Assembly: GCA_009912175.1 (NCBI GenBank)
Contig: WNDQ01000020.1
Span: forward strand, 1 to 64,000
DNA length: 64,000 nt
DNA from: Paracidovorax wautersii
GTDB taxonomy: Bacteria > Pseudomonadota > Gammaproteobacteria > Burkholderiales > Burkholderiaceae_C
Direction of reading: 5' to 3'
Below, one piece after another: positions 17,799 through 26,270 of the stretch. Position 1 is the first letter of the stretch. Each line of letters opens with the position of its first letter. A program made the position numbers and the translations under genes. The notes beneath the pieces are model-generated. The model was not told where the DNA came from and did not search any database. It worked only from the letters and a program-made list of their open reading frames with translations.

Positions 17799-18500
17799 TT
17801 ACAGCGCGTTCAGCACGGCGCGCAAGAGCGGTCGCGCATGGCGGGCCAATGGCTCGCCATAAGGTGAGGCCAGCAGGACGAAGGCTGCGACATTGATGAC
17901 CACGGTCAGCCAGAACAAGGCCTGAAACGAGGCTTTGGACGATTTGTGACGCAGGTAGTGCTGGGCGAGCAGCGCACCGGGCCAGCCGCCGATCAGCGCC
18001 AGGCCGTGCAGCGTCTTCTCCGCGATACGCCAGCTTCCGCGCTGGGCCGCGCGCTTGTCGAGGGCATAGGCGCCGTAGCAGACGGCACTGGCACCCAGGT
18101 AGAGCAGCAGCACCGCGTTGGAGACCGGCCACAGCCATGCAACGCCCAGGTAGAGCAGCAGGAACAGAACGATGGCCCCCAGCCGGGCCGTGCTGCGGGC
18201 CTGTGCTGGCCAGGTGCGGCGCGAGGATGGGCGCGCGGCAGGCTGGTTCTGGCGTCCATGGGAGCGTCCACGATCGGCCTGGATCTGTACGCGCACCGCG
18301 CGCGGCCCCTTGGCGCTGGCCTCAACCTCGAAGCTGACGACCATGCCAGCCTGGGGCTGCGTGGTCTGCGGCCCGAAGTCGCGCGCGTGCACGAACACAT
18401 CCGGCGGGCTGCGCTGAGTGCGGATGAAGCCGAAGCCACGCTCAGCGTTCCACGAATAGAGGCGGCCCTGCTGCCGCGCGGATGGACGGGTTGATGTCAC
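17799..18500 (-). CDS. cold-shock domain plus DUF1294 membrane protein
   Basis: A 233-residue fusion. Residues ~8-70 are a cold-shock OB fold with RNP-like motifs ([15 protein letters not shown] and DVFVHARDF). Residues ~110-233 are a DUF1294 membrane domain with three or four helices, the marker [19 protein letters not shown] and the [19 protein letters not shown] signature. No ATG is available; a GTG at 18500 or a TTG at 18506 must be used, immediately after the small YbdD-type gene, so translation is probably coupled. The role is unknown; nucleic-acid binding at the membrane is only suggested by the domains. Confidence 0.85.
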   Translation of the reverse strand: MTSTRPSARQQGRLYSWNAERGFGFIRTQRSPPDVFVHARDFGPQTTQPQAGMVVSFEVEASAKGPRAVRVQIQADRGRSHGRQNQPAARPSSRRTWPAQARSTARLGAIVLFLLLYLGVAWLWPVSNAVLLLYLGASAVCYGAYALDKRAAQRGSWRIAEKTLHGLALIGGWPGALLAQHYLRHKSSKASFQALFWLTVVINVAAFVLLASPYGEPLARHARPLLRAVLNAL

Positions 18501-18502
18501 TG

Positions 18503-18712
18503 TCAACAGCAGCGCACGGGGCGGCCCTTGCCGCCGCCATAACGCGCATCCAGCCGCTCCTTGAAGAAGGCCTCGTAGCTCATGTAGGGCTGATCGGGGT
18601 GCGTCTTCTTCATGTGCTCGACGTAGGTGCCGTAGTCGGGCATGCCCACCATCATGCGCGCGGCCTGGCCGAGGTAGCGGCCCACGCGCGGGAGATCGAG
18701 GTTGCGGAACAT
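18503..18712 (-). CDS. YbdD/YjiX-type small CstA-associated protein (DUF466)
   Basis: A 69-residue protein with [20 protein letters not shown] and [20 protein letters not shown], the DUF466 signature, and a typical RCC C-terminus. It follows cstA by 23 bp on the same strand, the conserved cstA-ybdD arrangement. The partner is thought to be needed for CstA/BtsT-type pyruvate or peptide transport. It is too short for domain detail beyond this. Confidence 0.92.
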   Translation of the reverse strand: MFRNLDLPRVGRYLGQAARMMVGMPDYGTYVEHMKKTHPDQPYMSYEAFFKERLDARYGGGKGRPVRCC

Positions 18713-18735
18713 GGCGAGTCTCCTGGTGGGCCGGG

Positions 18736-20841
18736 TCAGACCTGTGCCGAGCCTGCGGGGATGGGCTTGAACGCGGTTTCGCGGTCGCTGCGCTCGGGCT
18801 TTTGCCACGCGGCCCAGCCGACCTTGACGGCATAGAACAGCACGCTGAACACCACCAGCAGGAACAGCGCCGTCAGCGTGGCGTTGGTGTAGGCATTGAA
18901 GGCCACGTGCTGCACCTGCGTGAGGTTCTTGGCCGGGGCGATCACCTGGCCGGCGGACAGTGCGTCGCTGTACTTGCGGGCCAGCGCCAGGAAGCCCATG
19001 GCGGGATCCGGGTCGAACAGCTTGATCAGGCCTGCGGCGGTGGTGCAGATCAGCAGCCAGACGGCGGGCAGCGCAGTGACCCAGACGTAGCGCTGGAGCT
19101 TCATCTTGATCAGCACCACGGTGGCCAGCATGAGGGCGATGCCGGCGAGCATCTGGTTGGAGATGCCGAACAGCGGCCACAGCGTGTTGATGCCGCCCAG
19201 CGGGTCGATCACGCCCTGGTAGAGCAGCCAGCCCCACAGCGCCACGCAGCCGCCGGTGCCGATGATGTTGGCGCCCCACGAGTCGGTCTTCTTGAGCGCG
19301 GGCACGAAGTTGCCCAGCAGGTCCTGCAGCATGAAGCGGCCCGCGCGGGTGCCGGCGTCCACGGCCGTCAGGATGAACAGCGCTTCGAACAGGATGAACA
19401 GCGCTTCGAACAGGATGGCGAAGTGGTACCAGAAGGCCATGGTGTTTTCACCCGGCAGCACGCTGTGCAGGATCTGCGCGATGCCCACGGCCAGGGTCGG
19501 TGCGCCGCCGGCGCGCGCCAGGATGGTGTGCTCGCCCACGTCCTTGGCGGTCTGCGTCAGCACCTCGGGCGTGACGACAAAACCCCAGGAGCTGATGGTC
19601 GCGGCCACCGTGGCGGCGTCGCCGCCCACCAGCGCGGCCGGGCTGTTCATGGCGAAGTACACGCCGGGGTCGATGACCGAGGCCGCCACCAGCGCCATGA
19701 TGGCCGCGAAGGACTCCATGAGCATGCCGCCGTAGCCGATGTAGCGCGCGTGCGGCTCGCGGTCGAGCAGCTTGGGCGTGGTGCCCGAGGAGATCAGCGC
19801 GTGGAAGCCCGACACGGCGCCGCAGGCGATCGTGATGAAGAGGAAGGGGAACAGCGTGCCCTTCCACACCGGGCCGGTGCCGTCGACGAACTGGGTGAGC
19901 GCCGGCATGCGCAGCTCGGGGCTGACGATGACGATGCCGATGGCCAGGGCGATGATGGTGCCGATCTTCAGGAAGGTCGATAGGTAGTCGCGCGGCGCCA
20001 GCAGCAGCCACACCGGCAGCACCGAGGCGATGGCGCCGTAGGCGATCAGCATCCAGGTGATCTGGATGCCCGTGAAGGTGAAGGCCGCGGCCCACGTGGG
20101 ATGCGAGGCGACCCAGCCGCCGGCCCAGATCGAGCCCAGCAGCAGCACCAGTCCGACCACCGAGATCTCGCCGATGCGGCCCGGGCGGATGTAGCGCATG
20201 TACACGCCCATGGACAGCGCGATCGGGATGGTCGCCAGCACGGTGAACATGCCCCAGGGGCTTTCGGCCAGGGCCTTGACCACGATCAGCGCCAGCACGG
20301 CCAGGATGATCACCATGATCAGGAAGGCCCCGAACAGCGCGATCGTGCCGGGAATGCGGCCCATCTCTTCACGCACGAGGTCGCCCAGCGAGCGGCCGTT
20401 GCGGCGGGTGGAGATGAACAGCACCATGAAGTCCTGCACGGCGCCGGCAAACACCACGCCGGCGATCAGCCACAGTGTGCCGGGCAGATAGCCCATCTGT
20501 GCGGCCAGCACCGGCCCGACCAGCGGTCCGGCCCCGGCAATCGCCGCGAAATGGTGGCCGAACAAGATGTGCTTGTTGGTGGGCACGTAGTCCAGGCCGT
20601 CGTTGTTCAGCACCGCCGGGGTGGCGCGGCTGGGGTCGAGCTGCATCACCTTGGTGGCGATGAACAGGCTGTAGTAGCGGTAGGCGACCAGGTAGATGGA
20701 CACCGCCGCCACCACGATCCACAAAGCGTTGACCGCTTCGCCGCGCCGCAGCGCGACCACGCCCAGCGCAACCGCGCCGAGCAGGGCCAGCGCGAACCAG
20801 CCCGCATGCCTGAGCACGCTGTTGTTATTGCCATTTGCCAT
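18736..20841 (-). CDS. cstA: carbon starvation protein CstA family transporter
   Basis: An inner-membrane transporter of about 700 residues with roughly 16-18 helices, related to CstA/BtsT carriers for peptides or pyruvate. The N-terminal half has [20 protein letters not shown] and [20 protein letters not shown], hallmarks of the family. The C-terminal DUF4161-type part follows. An exact 21-bp tandem duplication at 19371-19412 inserts seven residues, giving [14 protein letters not shown] just before TAVDAGTR. The promoter at 21000-21028 contains a striking palindrome. It begins the cstA-ybdD-CSD/DUF1294 operon. Confidence 0.95.
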   Translation of the reverse strand: MANGNNNSVLRHAGWFALALLGAVALGVVALRRGEAVNALWIVVAAVSIYLVAYRYYSLFIATKVMQLDPSRATPAVLNNDGLDYVPTNKHILFGHHFAAIAGAGPLVGPVLAAQMGYLPGTLWLIAGVVFAGAVQDFMVLFISTRRNGRSLGDLVREEMGRIPGTIALFGAFLIMVIILAVLALIVVKALAESPWGMFTVLATIPIALSMGVYMRYIRPGRIGEISVVGLVLLLGSIWAGGWVASHPTWAAAFTFTGIQITWMLIAYGAIASVLPVWLLLAPRDYLSTFLKIGTIIALAIGIVIVSPELRMPALTQFVDGTGPVWKGTLFPFLFITIACGAVSGFHALISSGTTPKLLDREPHARYIGYGGMLMESFAAIMALVAASVIDPGVYFAMNSPAALVGGDAATVAATISSWGFVVTPEVLTQTAKDVGEHTILARAGGAPTLAVGIAQILHSVLPGENTMAFWYHFAILFEALFILFEALFILTAVDAGTRAGRFMLQDLLGNFVPALKKTDSWGANIIGTGGCVALWGWLLYQGVIDPLGGINTLWPLFGISNQMLAGIALMLATVVLIKMKLQRYVWVTALPAVWLLICTTAAGLIKLFDPDPAMGFLALARKYSDALSAGQVIAPAKNLTQVQHVAFNAYTNATLTALFLLVVFSVLFYAVKVGWAAWQKPERSDRETAFKPIPAGSAQV
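19371..19412 (-). repeat. 21-bp perfect tandem duplication inside cstA
   Basis: Units 19371-19391 and 19392-19412 are identical, and a third copy begins (GGATG). The reading frame is kept; seven residues are repeated in a membrane helix near the conserved TAVDAGTR. Confidence 0.95.
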
Positions 20842-20999
20842 GATGTAAGGAGGTCCTCCAGGGTGCGAAAAAACGGCACGCGGCGAGGAAGGAAAGAGAG
20901 CGCACCATGGCCCATACCCGGCGCGGTCTGACCCTTTCCCCTTGGCGCTGGGGGAAGTCTAAGGAGGGGCTTTGTCGTCCAAACGGCGTTTGCAGTGTC

Positions 21000-21028
21000 A
21001 TTTATCTAGGGATTACCCTAGAGTTCAA
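21000..21028 (-). promoter_or_regulatory. cstA promoter with 18-bp inverted repeat in the spacer
   Basis: TTGAAC (21023-21028) and ATAAAT (21000-21005), read on the minus strand, are 17 bp apart. The spacer and its edges form TCTAGGG-ATTA-CCCTAGA (21005-21022), a perfect 7-bp inverted repeat, so a regulator dimer would sit between -10 and -35. Confidence 0.6.
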
Positions 21029-21040
21029 ACGTGACCACCA

Positions 21041-21132
21041 TAAAAAATGGCCCCTCGGGCCATCGCTGCGCGATGACCCGATCCCCTCAAGGGGATGCTT
21101 TTTTATCCTGGGGCGGCCCGGAGATAAAAAAA
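21041..21132. repeat. dispersed intergenic repeat, copy A
   Basis: About 90 bp closely matching 36663-36750: a TAAAAAA start, an ATCGC..GCGAT hairpin with GATGACCCGAT, a CCCC..GGGG hairpin followed by TTTTTTATCCTGG, then CGGCCCGG and GATAAAAAA. Outer TTTTTTATC and GATAAAAAA are themselves complementary. Confidence 0.8.
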
Positions 21133-21160
21133 AGCCACGCCTGCATCAGCGGGCGTGGCT
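21126..21160 (-). terminator. terminator of gcd
   Basis: AGCCACGCC (21133-21141) pairs with GGCGTGGCT (21152-21160). On the minus strand it is followed by a run of T, 42 bp past the gcd stop. Confidence 0.85.
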
Positions 21161-21201
21161 GTCGTGTGCGACCGGCGCACAGGGTGCGCCGGTGATGCCG
21201 G

Positions 21202-23538
21202 TCAGGGCTGGCCGGGCAGGGTATAGGCGATCACGTAGTCACCGCGGTCAGGCGACTGGCGCGCGCCGCCGGCCGAGATGACCACGTACTGCTTGCCGGT
21301 GCGGGGCGACTGGTAGGTCATCGGGCCACCCTGGCTGCCCACGGGCAGGCGGGCCTTCCAGGCTTCGTGGCCGGTGGCGCTGTCGAAGGCGCGCAGGTAG
21401 TAGTCCTGCGTGCCGGCGATGAACACCAGGCCGCCCTGGGTTGCCAGCGTGCCGCCCAGCGTCGGCATGCCGATGGGCATGGGCAGGCCCATCTTGATGC
21501 CCATCGGGCCGGTGTCCTGCACGGTGCCGACCGGCACCTGCCAGGCGATCTGCTGGGTCTTCATATCGATGGCCGTCAGCGTGCCGAACGGCGGCGCCTG
21601 GCAAGGAATGCCCAGCGGCGACAGGAAGCGGTTCTTGTTGACGGCATAAGGCGTGCCCTTGAGCGGGACCGCGCCCATGCCGGTGTTGACGGCCTCGCCG
21701 CCGCCGGAAGCGCCGCCCTTGTTGGCCGACGGAATCATCTGCACCCACAGGCCCAGGCGCATGTCGTTGACGAAGATGAAGCCGTGCACCGGGTCGGTGG
21801 ACAGGCCGCCCCAGTTCATGCCGCCCAGCGAACCCGGGAAGCTCAGCGACACGTCCGTGCCGGGCGCGGTGTAGAGGCCGTCGTAGCGCATCTTCTTGAA
21901 AGCGATGCGGCACAGCAACTGGTCGAAGGGCGTGGCGCCCCACATGTCGGACTCGGTCAGGTGCGGCACGCCGATCTGCGGCATACCGACGGACAGCGGC
22001 TGTTCGAGCGCGTAGGGCTCGCCGGGGATGTCGGCGGCCTTGACCGGCACGTTCTTCACCTCGGTCAGCGGCTGGCCGGTGGCGCGATCGAGCACGTAGA
22101 TCTGGCCGGCCTTGGTGCCGATCACCAGCGCGGGAACCTGGCTGCCGTCGGCCTTGGCGAAGTCGATCAGGCTGGGCTGCATCGGCAGGTCGAAATCCCA
22201 GAGGTCGTTGTGCACGGTCTGGTAGACCCATTTTTCCGCGCCGGTGGTGGCGTCCAGCGCCAGGATGGAGGCGCCGTACTTGTGGTTGAGCGCGGTGCGC
22301 TCGGCGCCGTACAGGTCGGTCGACGAGCTGCCCATGGGCAGGAAGACGGTGTTGAGCGCGGCGTCGTAGGACATCGGTGCCCACGAATTCGGCGTGCTGC
22401 GCGCATAGGTCTTGCCCGCGGCTGGCGCCTGCCGGTCGTCCGGATTGCCCGGGTCGAAAGCCCAGCGCATGGCGCCGGTCACCACATCGAAGCCACGGAT
22501 CACGCCGCCGGGCATGTCGGTCTGCACGTTGTCGGCCACACGCCCGCCGACCACCACCGTCGTGCCCGCGATCAGCGGCGGCGAGGTGAGCTGGTAGAAC
22601 GGGTCCGGCGCGTCGCCCAGGCCGACCTTCAGATCGACCTGGCCCTGGTCACCGAAGCCCTGGCAGAGCTCGCCCGTGTCGGCATCGATGGCGATCAGGC
22701 GGGCGTCGATGGTGTTGGTGAGCAGGCGGCGGCGGCAGTTGGCGTTCGTGGGCAGCGCCACCGCCGGTACCGGCGCGGCGCCGGCCGCCGTGGGCTGCTG
22801 CAGCGGTGCGTCGCTGTCGAAGTAGGCCAGGCCGCGGCAGCGTTGCCACACCGACGACTGGGCGTTGATCTCACGCTTCCAGACTTCCTTGCCGGTGTCC
22901 GCGTCGAGCGCGATGACGTTGTTGTGCGGCGTGCACAGGTAGACCCGGTCGCCGATCTGCAGCGGGGTGAGCTGGTCTTCGGCGCCGTTGCCATTGCTCA
23001 GCGCCACGTCGCCGGTGTGGTAGGTCCAGGCGACCTGCAACTGGCCTACATTGCCGCGGTTGATCTGGTCCAGCGCCGCGAAGCGGCTGCCGCCGGCCGT
23101 GTTGCCGTAATGCGCCCAGTCCTTCTGGGCCTGCGCCGGGTCGACCGGCGTCAGGCCCGGACCGTTTCCAGTGGCCGCCACGCTGGGGTGAGGCACGAAG
23201 GTCGCGCCGAAGCCGGCCACCAGGGCCACCGCCAGGACGCCCGCCAGCACATAGGCGCCACGGCCGCCCGGGGTGCCGGCGGCCTTCTTGAGCGTGGGGT
23301 AGACCAGCGCGACCAGCAGGCCGAGCCCGCCGAAGGCGAACAGGCGCGAGAACAGCGGCCAGAACGCCAGGCCCGCATCGGCCAGCGCCCACGCCACGGT
23401 AGCGAGGGCGACGGCGGCGAACACCCAGGCGCCGGCCACGCGGCGGCGGAACATCAGGCCCGACGACAGCACCAGGCCCAAGCCTGCCAGCGCGAAATAC
23501 AGGCTGCCGCCCAGCGTGGCCAGGTAGATCCCGCCCAC
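21202..23538 (-). CDS. gcd: membrane-bound PQQ-dependent glucose-type dehydrogenase, N-terminus interrupted by TGA
   Basis: A periplasmic quinoprotein oxidising an aldose (glucose family, possibly quinate/shikimate), passing electrons to ubiquinone. Four or five N-terminal membrane helices precede an eight-bladed propeller with PHNNVIALDADTGKEVWK, LDATTGAEKWVYQ and the closing GKQYVVISAGG. The only standard start in this frame is GTG 23538, but hydrophobic codons of the first helix (IVSTLLLIVGLFLG) continue upstream without a start. They run to TGA 23581-23583 and beyond it to ATG 23628 (MNEIVHTFSGPRWPL). A Trp codon mutated to TGA would explain this. The protein may start late, be truncated, or the base may be wrong. 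Confidence 0.85.
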   Translation of the reverse strand: MGGIYLATLGGSLYFALAGLGLVLSSGLMFRRRVAGAWVFAAVALATVAWALADAGLAFWPLFSRLFAFGGLGLLVALVYPTLKKAAGTPGGRGAYVLAGVLAVALVAGFGATFVPHPSVAATGNGPGLTPVDPAQAQKDWAHYGNTAGGSRFAALDQINRGNVGQLQVAWTYHTGDVALSNGNGAEDQLTPLQIGDRVYLCTPHNNVIALDADTGKEVWKREINAQSSVWQRCRGLAYFDSDAPLQQPTAAGAAPVPAVALPTNANCRRRLLTNTIDARLIAIDADTGELCQGFGDQGQVDLKVGLGDAPDPFYQLTSPPLIAGTTVVVGGRVADNVQTDMPGGVIRGFDVVTGAMRWAFDPGNPDDRQAPAAGKTYARSTPNSWAPMSYDAALNTVFLPMGSSSTDLYGAERTALNHKYGASILALDATTGAEKWVYQTVHNDLWDFDLPMQPSLIDFAKADGSQVPALVIGTKAGQIYVLDRATGQPLTEVKNVPVKAADIPGEPYALEQPLSVGMPQIGVPHLTESDMWGATPFDQLLCRIAFKKMRYDGLYTAPGTDVSLSFPGSLGGMNWGGLSTDPVHGFIFVNDMRLGLWVQMIPSANKGGASGGGEAVNTGMGAVPLKGTPYAVNKNRFLSPLGIPCQAPPFGTLTAIDMKTQQIAWQVPVGTVQDTGPMGIKMGLPMPIGMPTLGGTLATQGGLVFIAGTQDYYLRAFDSATGHEAWKARLPVGSQGGPMTYQSPRTGKQYVVISAGGARQSPDRGDYVIAYTLPGQP

Positions 23539-23628
23539 TCCCAGGAACAGCCCGACGATCAGCAGCAGGGTGCTGACGATTCAGAGGGGCCAGCGTGGCC
23601 CAGAAAATGTATGTACTATTTCGTTCAT

Positions 23629-24062
23629 TTTAATTGCCCAGGTGATCGGTTGCAGCACAAGGAGCGCTCCCATCCATGGAAACGACCCGGATCGGCCAAG
23701 CCGGCCGGCGGGCATCCTGCCGCCCACCTCAACGCTGCACCGAAGCCCCGATTGTCTCGCCATCAGGCTGTCCCGACCAGGCCCGGTGGGGAAAACCGCA
23801 TCGCAGGTCGGTGTCTTTGCCCGGATGCATCTGGCGCAGGCGTGACCGGCCGCGCGGACCGGCCGGCCTTGGTGAAATGGGCGGGAGCAGGCCGCCGCAA
23901 GGCGGCGGCGACCCATGGCGTACGGGAAGAAGCCACCCAGGCGTGGGCGCATCGCGCCAGCCGGGTTCCGGTGTTCGCTGTCACACTATGGCGCTGCTGC
24001 CGCGCAGGCTGACGGGCGTTTGGGACGCCTGGCCTTGGCGGATGGCTTTGCTGGAACACCGC
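23629..24062. other. 434-bp non-coding region between gcd and pepP
   Basis: Divergent genes gcd and pepP flank it. The open frames across it are GC-rich chance frames without ribosome sites. An AT-rich patch at 23605-23640 is probably the gcd promoter region, but I could not define clear -35 and -10 boxes. No RNA gene was recognised. Confidence 0.5.
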
Positions 24063-25457
24063 ATGACTGACCTCGACACCCCTTACCGCCGCCGCCGCGC
24101 CGCCCTGGCCGCGCAACTGGGCGATGGTGGCATCGCCCTCATCCCGACCGCCCCTGAGCGTGCGCGCAACCGCGACAGCGACTTTCCCTACCGGCACGAC
24201 AGCTACTTCTATTACCTGACCGGATTCACCGAGCCCAACGCCTGGCTGGTGCTGACGGCCGACGGGCGCAGCACGCTGTTCTGCCAGCCCAAGGACAAGG
24301 AGCGCGAGATCTGGGACGGCATCCGCCTGGGCCCGCAGGCCGCGCCCGAGGCGCTGGGCGTGGACGAGGCGCATACGGTCGACGAACTGGCCGAGCGCCT
24401 GCCCCGCCTGCTGGAAAACACGGCCACCGTCTGGTTTCCCTTCGCCACCCACGCGGGCCTGGAAACACGCATCGACGGCTGGCTGCAGAAGGTGCGCGCC
24501 CGCGTGCGCTACGGCGCGCTGGTGCCGTCGCAGCAGCGCGACCTGTGCGCGCTGCTCGACGAGATGCGTCTGATCAAGGACACGCACGAACTGGCCATTC
24601 TTCGCCGCGCCGGCCAGATCAGCGCCTGGGCGCACGTGCGCGCCATGCAGGCCAGCGCCCGCCTGCTGCGCGAGGGTGTGGACCTGCGTGAATACCACCT
24701 CGAAGCCGAGCTGCTGCATGAATTCCGCCGCCACGGCTCACAGTTCCCGGCCTACGGCTCCATCGTCGCCGCGGGCGGCAACGCCTGCGTGCTGCACTAC
24801 CGCGCCGACACCGCGGCCATCCGCGACGGCGAGCTGGTGCTGATCGACGCCGGCGCCGAGCTCGACGGCTACGCCGGCGACATCACGCGCACCTTCCCGG
24901 CCAATGGCCGCTTCACCGGCCCGCAGCGCGCGCTCTACGACCTGGTGCTGGCCAGCCAGTACGCGGCGGTGGCCGCCACCCGGCCCGGCGCCCGCTTCAA
25001 CGACCCGCACGACGCCACCGTGCGGGTGCTGGCGCAGGGGCTGCTCGATCTGAAGATCCTGGACGCCGGCAAGGTCGGCTCGGTCGAAGACGTGATCGAG
25101 CAGCGCGCCTACTTCCCCTTCTACATGCACCGCACCGGCCACTGGCTGGGCATGGACGTGCACGACTGCGGCAGCTACGTCGAGCCCACCGAGATCGGCC
25201 AGGTCACCGAGCGGCGCGACCCGCTGTCCGGCGAGACCATCAAGAACCGCCCCAGCCGCATCCTGCAGCCCGGCATGGTGCTGACCATCGAGCCCGGCCT
25301 CTACATCCGCCCCACCGACGGCGTGCCCGAGGCCTACTGGAACCTGGGCATCCGCATCGAGGACGACGCCATCGTCACCGCCTCCGGCAACGAGCTGATC
25401 ACGCGCGACGTGCCGGTCGCGCCTGGCGAGATCGAGGCGTTGATGCGCGCGGCATGA
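24063..25457 (+). CDS. pepP: Xaa-Pro aminopeptidase (aminopeptidase P)
   Basis: A cytoplasmic metallopeptidase that removes N-terminal residues before proline. 464 residues. The N-terminal AMP_N domain has DSDFPYRHDSYFYYLTGF. The C-terminal pita-bread domain has the dinuclear metal ligands: LIDAGAELDGYAGDITRTFP (two Asp), the HRTGHWLGMDVHD His, ILQPGMVLTIEPGLYI (Glu) and the final IRIEDD Glu. ATG 24063 fits the family N-terminus; ATG 24042 is an in-frame alternative seven codons upstream. It is divergent from gcd, a common gene order in Burkholderiales not being implied. Confidence 0.95.
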   Translation: MTDLDTPYRRRRAALAAQLGDGGIALIPTAPERARNRDSDFPYRHDSYFYYLTGFTEPNAWLVLTADGRSTLFCQPKDKEREIWDGIRLGPQAAPEALGVDEAHTVDELAERLPRLLENTATVWFPFATHAGLETRIDGWLQKVRARVRYGALVPSQQRDLCALLDEMRLIKDTHELAILRRAGQISAWAHVRAMQASARLLREGVDLREYHLEAELLHEFRRHGSQFPAYGSIVAAGGNACVLHYRADTAAIRDGELVLIDAGAELDGYAGDITRTFPANGRFTGPQRALYDLVLASQYAAVAATRPGARFNDPHDATVRVLAQGLLDLKILDAGKVGSVEDVIEQRAYFPFYMHRTGHWLGMDVHDCGSYVEPTEIGQVTERRDPLSGETIKNRPSRILQPGMVLTIEPGLYIRPTDGVPEAYWNLGIRIEDDAIVTASGNELITRDVPVAPGEIEALMRAA

Positions 25458-25571
25458 GCCTGCGTTGATGAACGACGCGCCTGGGGGCGGTGCTCCGGGT
25501 GCGCACCCGGCGGGGGATGCCGGGTCCGGCCTGGGCCAGGGGACGCCACACGTAACGCTCTTGTAACCCCC

Positions 25572-25623
25572 TTGTTGTCCTGGGGAAACCCTGATCTAAT
25601 GCGCGCGATAAAAACCGATCGGT
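25572..25623 (+). promoter_or_regulatory. promoter plus TetR-like palindrome ahead of the chalcone-isomerase-like gene
   Basis: TTGTTG (25572-25577), 17 bp, then TCTAAT (25595-25600). Just downstream lies the perfect palindrome ACCGATCGGT (25614-25623), a sequence typical of TetR-family operators. No TetR gene is adjacent. Confidence 0.5.
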
Positions 25624-25745
25624 CATGAATAAGGCCCTGGGCAGTATTGCGGACGCGTCGGTTCGACGGCCATCCGTGTGGCGGGGGCGTGGCCCCTTGC
25701 CCGCGGATCGTCGAGACCTTCCAACCTCGTCCCCGTTTTTCAGCG

Positions 25746-26261
25746 ATGCCGCTCGCCAGGCCTTTGCCGTCCGTTCTTCTCCAGGCCCAGCCGGGCCCGT
25801 GGCAACTGCAGGGCCAGGGGGCGTTGCGCTGGAGCGTGCTGCGCCTTTACGAGGCGAGGCTCTACGTGAACGTGCGCACCGGCCTGGGCGGCGGGCTGGC
25901 CGACTTCTCGGTCTTTGAGCAGGCTTCGCCCTTTGTGCTGGAGATGACCTATCTGCGCAATCTGGCCGCGCACGACATCGTGCTGGCCGCGCACCAGGAG
26001 ATCGAACGGCTGCGGCCGGGCATCGACCGGCGGCTTCTGGATGAATGGTGTGTGGAGCTGGAGGCCTGCCTGCCCGACCTGCTGCGCCGCGATCGCCTCA
26101 GCACCTTGTTCCTGCCCAAGGAAGGGGTGAGCTTCTATTGCAACGACGACCTGGTCGGCTGCATCGACAGCGCCGATTTCTGCGAGGCCTTTGCCGCGAT
26201 CTGGCTGGACCCGGCCACGCGCCAGCCGGCGTTGCGGCAAGCCTTGCTGGGGCAGGGCTGA
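25746..26261 (+). CDS. chalcone-isomerase-like domain protein
   Basis: 171 residues with the CHI-like fold signature WQLQGQGALRWSVLRLYEARLYVN near the N-terminus and a C-terminal LPKEGVSFYCNDDLVGCI strand-turn. Most bacterial relatives are exported, but no signal peptide is visible from ATG 25746, even if the in-frame upstream codons are added. The bacterial family lacks proven chalcone isomerase activity; lipid or small-ligand binding is often supposed. It is preceded by a promoter and a TetR-like site, and convergent with the LacI-type gene. Confidence 0.7.
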   Translation: MPLARPLPSVLLQAQPGPWQLQGQGALRWSVLRLYEARLYVNVRTGLGGGLADFSVFEQASPFVLEMTYLRNLAAHDIVLAAHQEIERLRPGIDRRLLDEWCVELEACLPDLLRRDRLSTLFLPKEGVSFYCNDDLVGCIDSADFCEAFAAIWLDPATRQPALRQALLGQG

Positions 26262-26270
26262 CCAGTCCCC

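Larger units (their letters stand above)
20842..21201. other. 360-bp intergenic region between gcd and cstA
   Basis: It holds, from right to left, the gcd terminator, one copy of a dispersed 90-bp repeat, the cstA promoter with its palindrome and a leader of about 150 nt. The leader ends in GGAGGACCTCC, where the Shine-Dalgarno is part of a short inverted repeat ahead of ATG 20841. No gene was found. Confidence 0.7.

Noticed and set aside
25746-26261. True chalcone isomerase
   Set aside because: Only the fold signature is visible and bacterial relatives have no proven isomerase activity.
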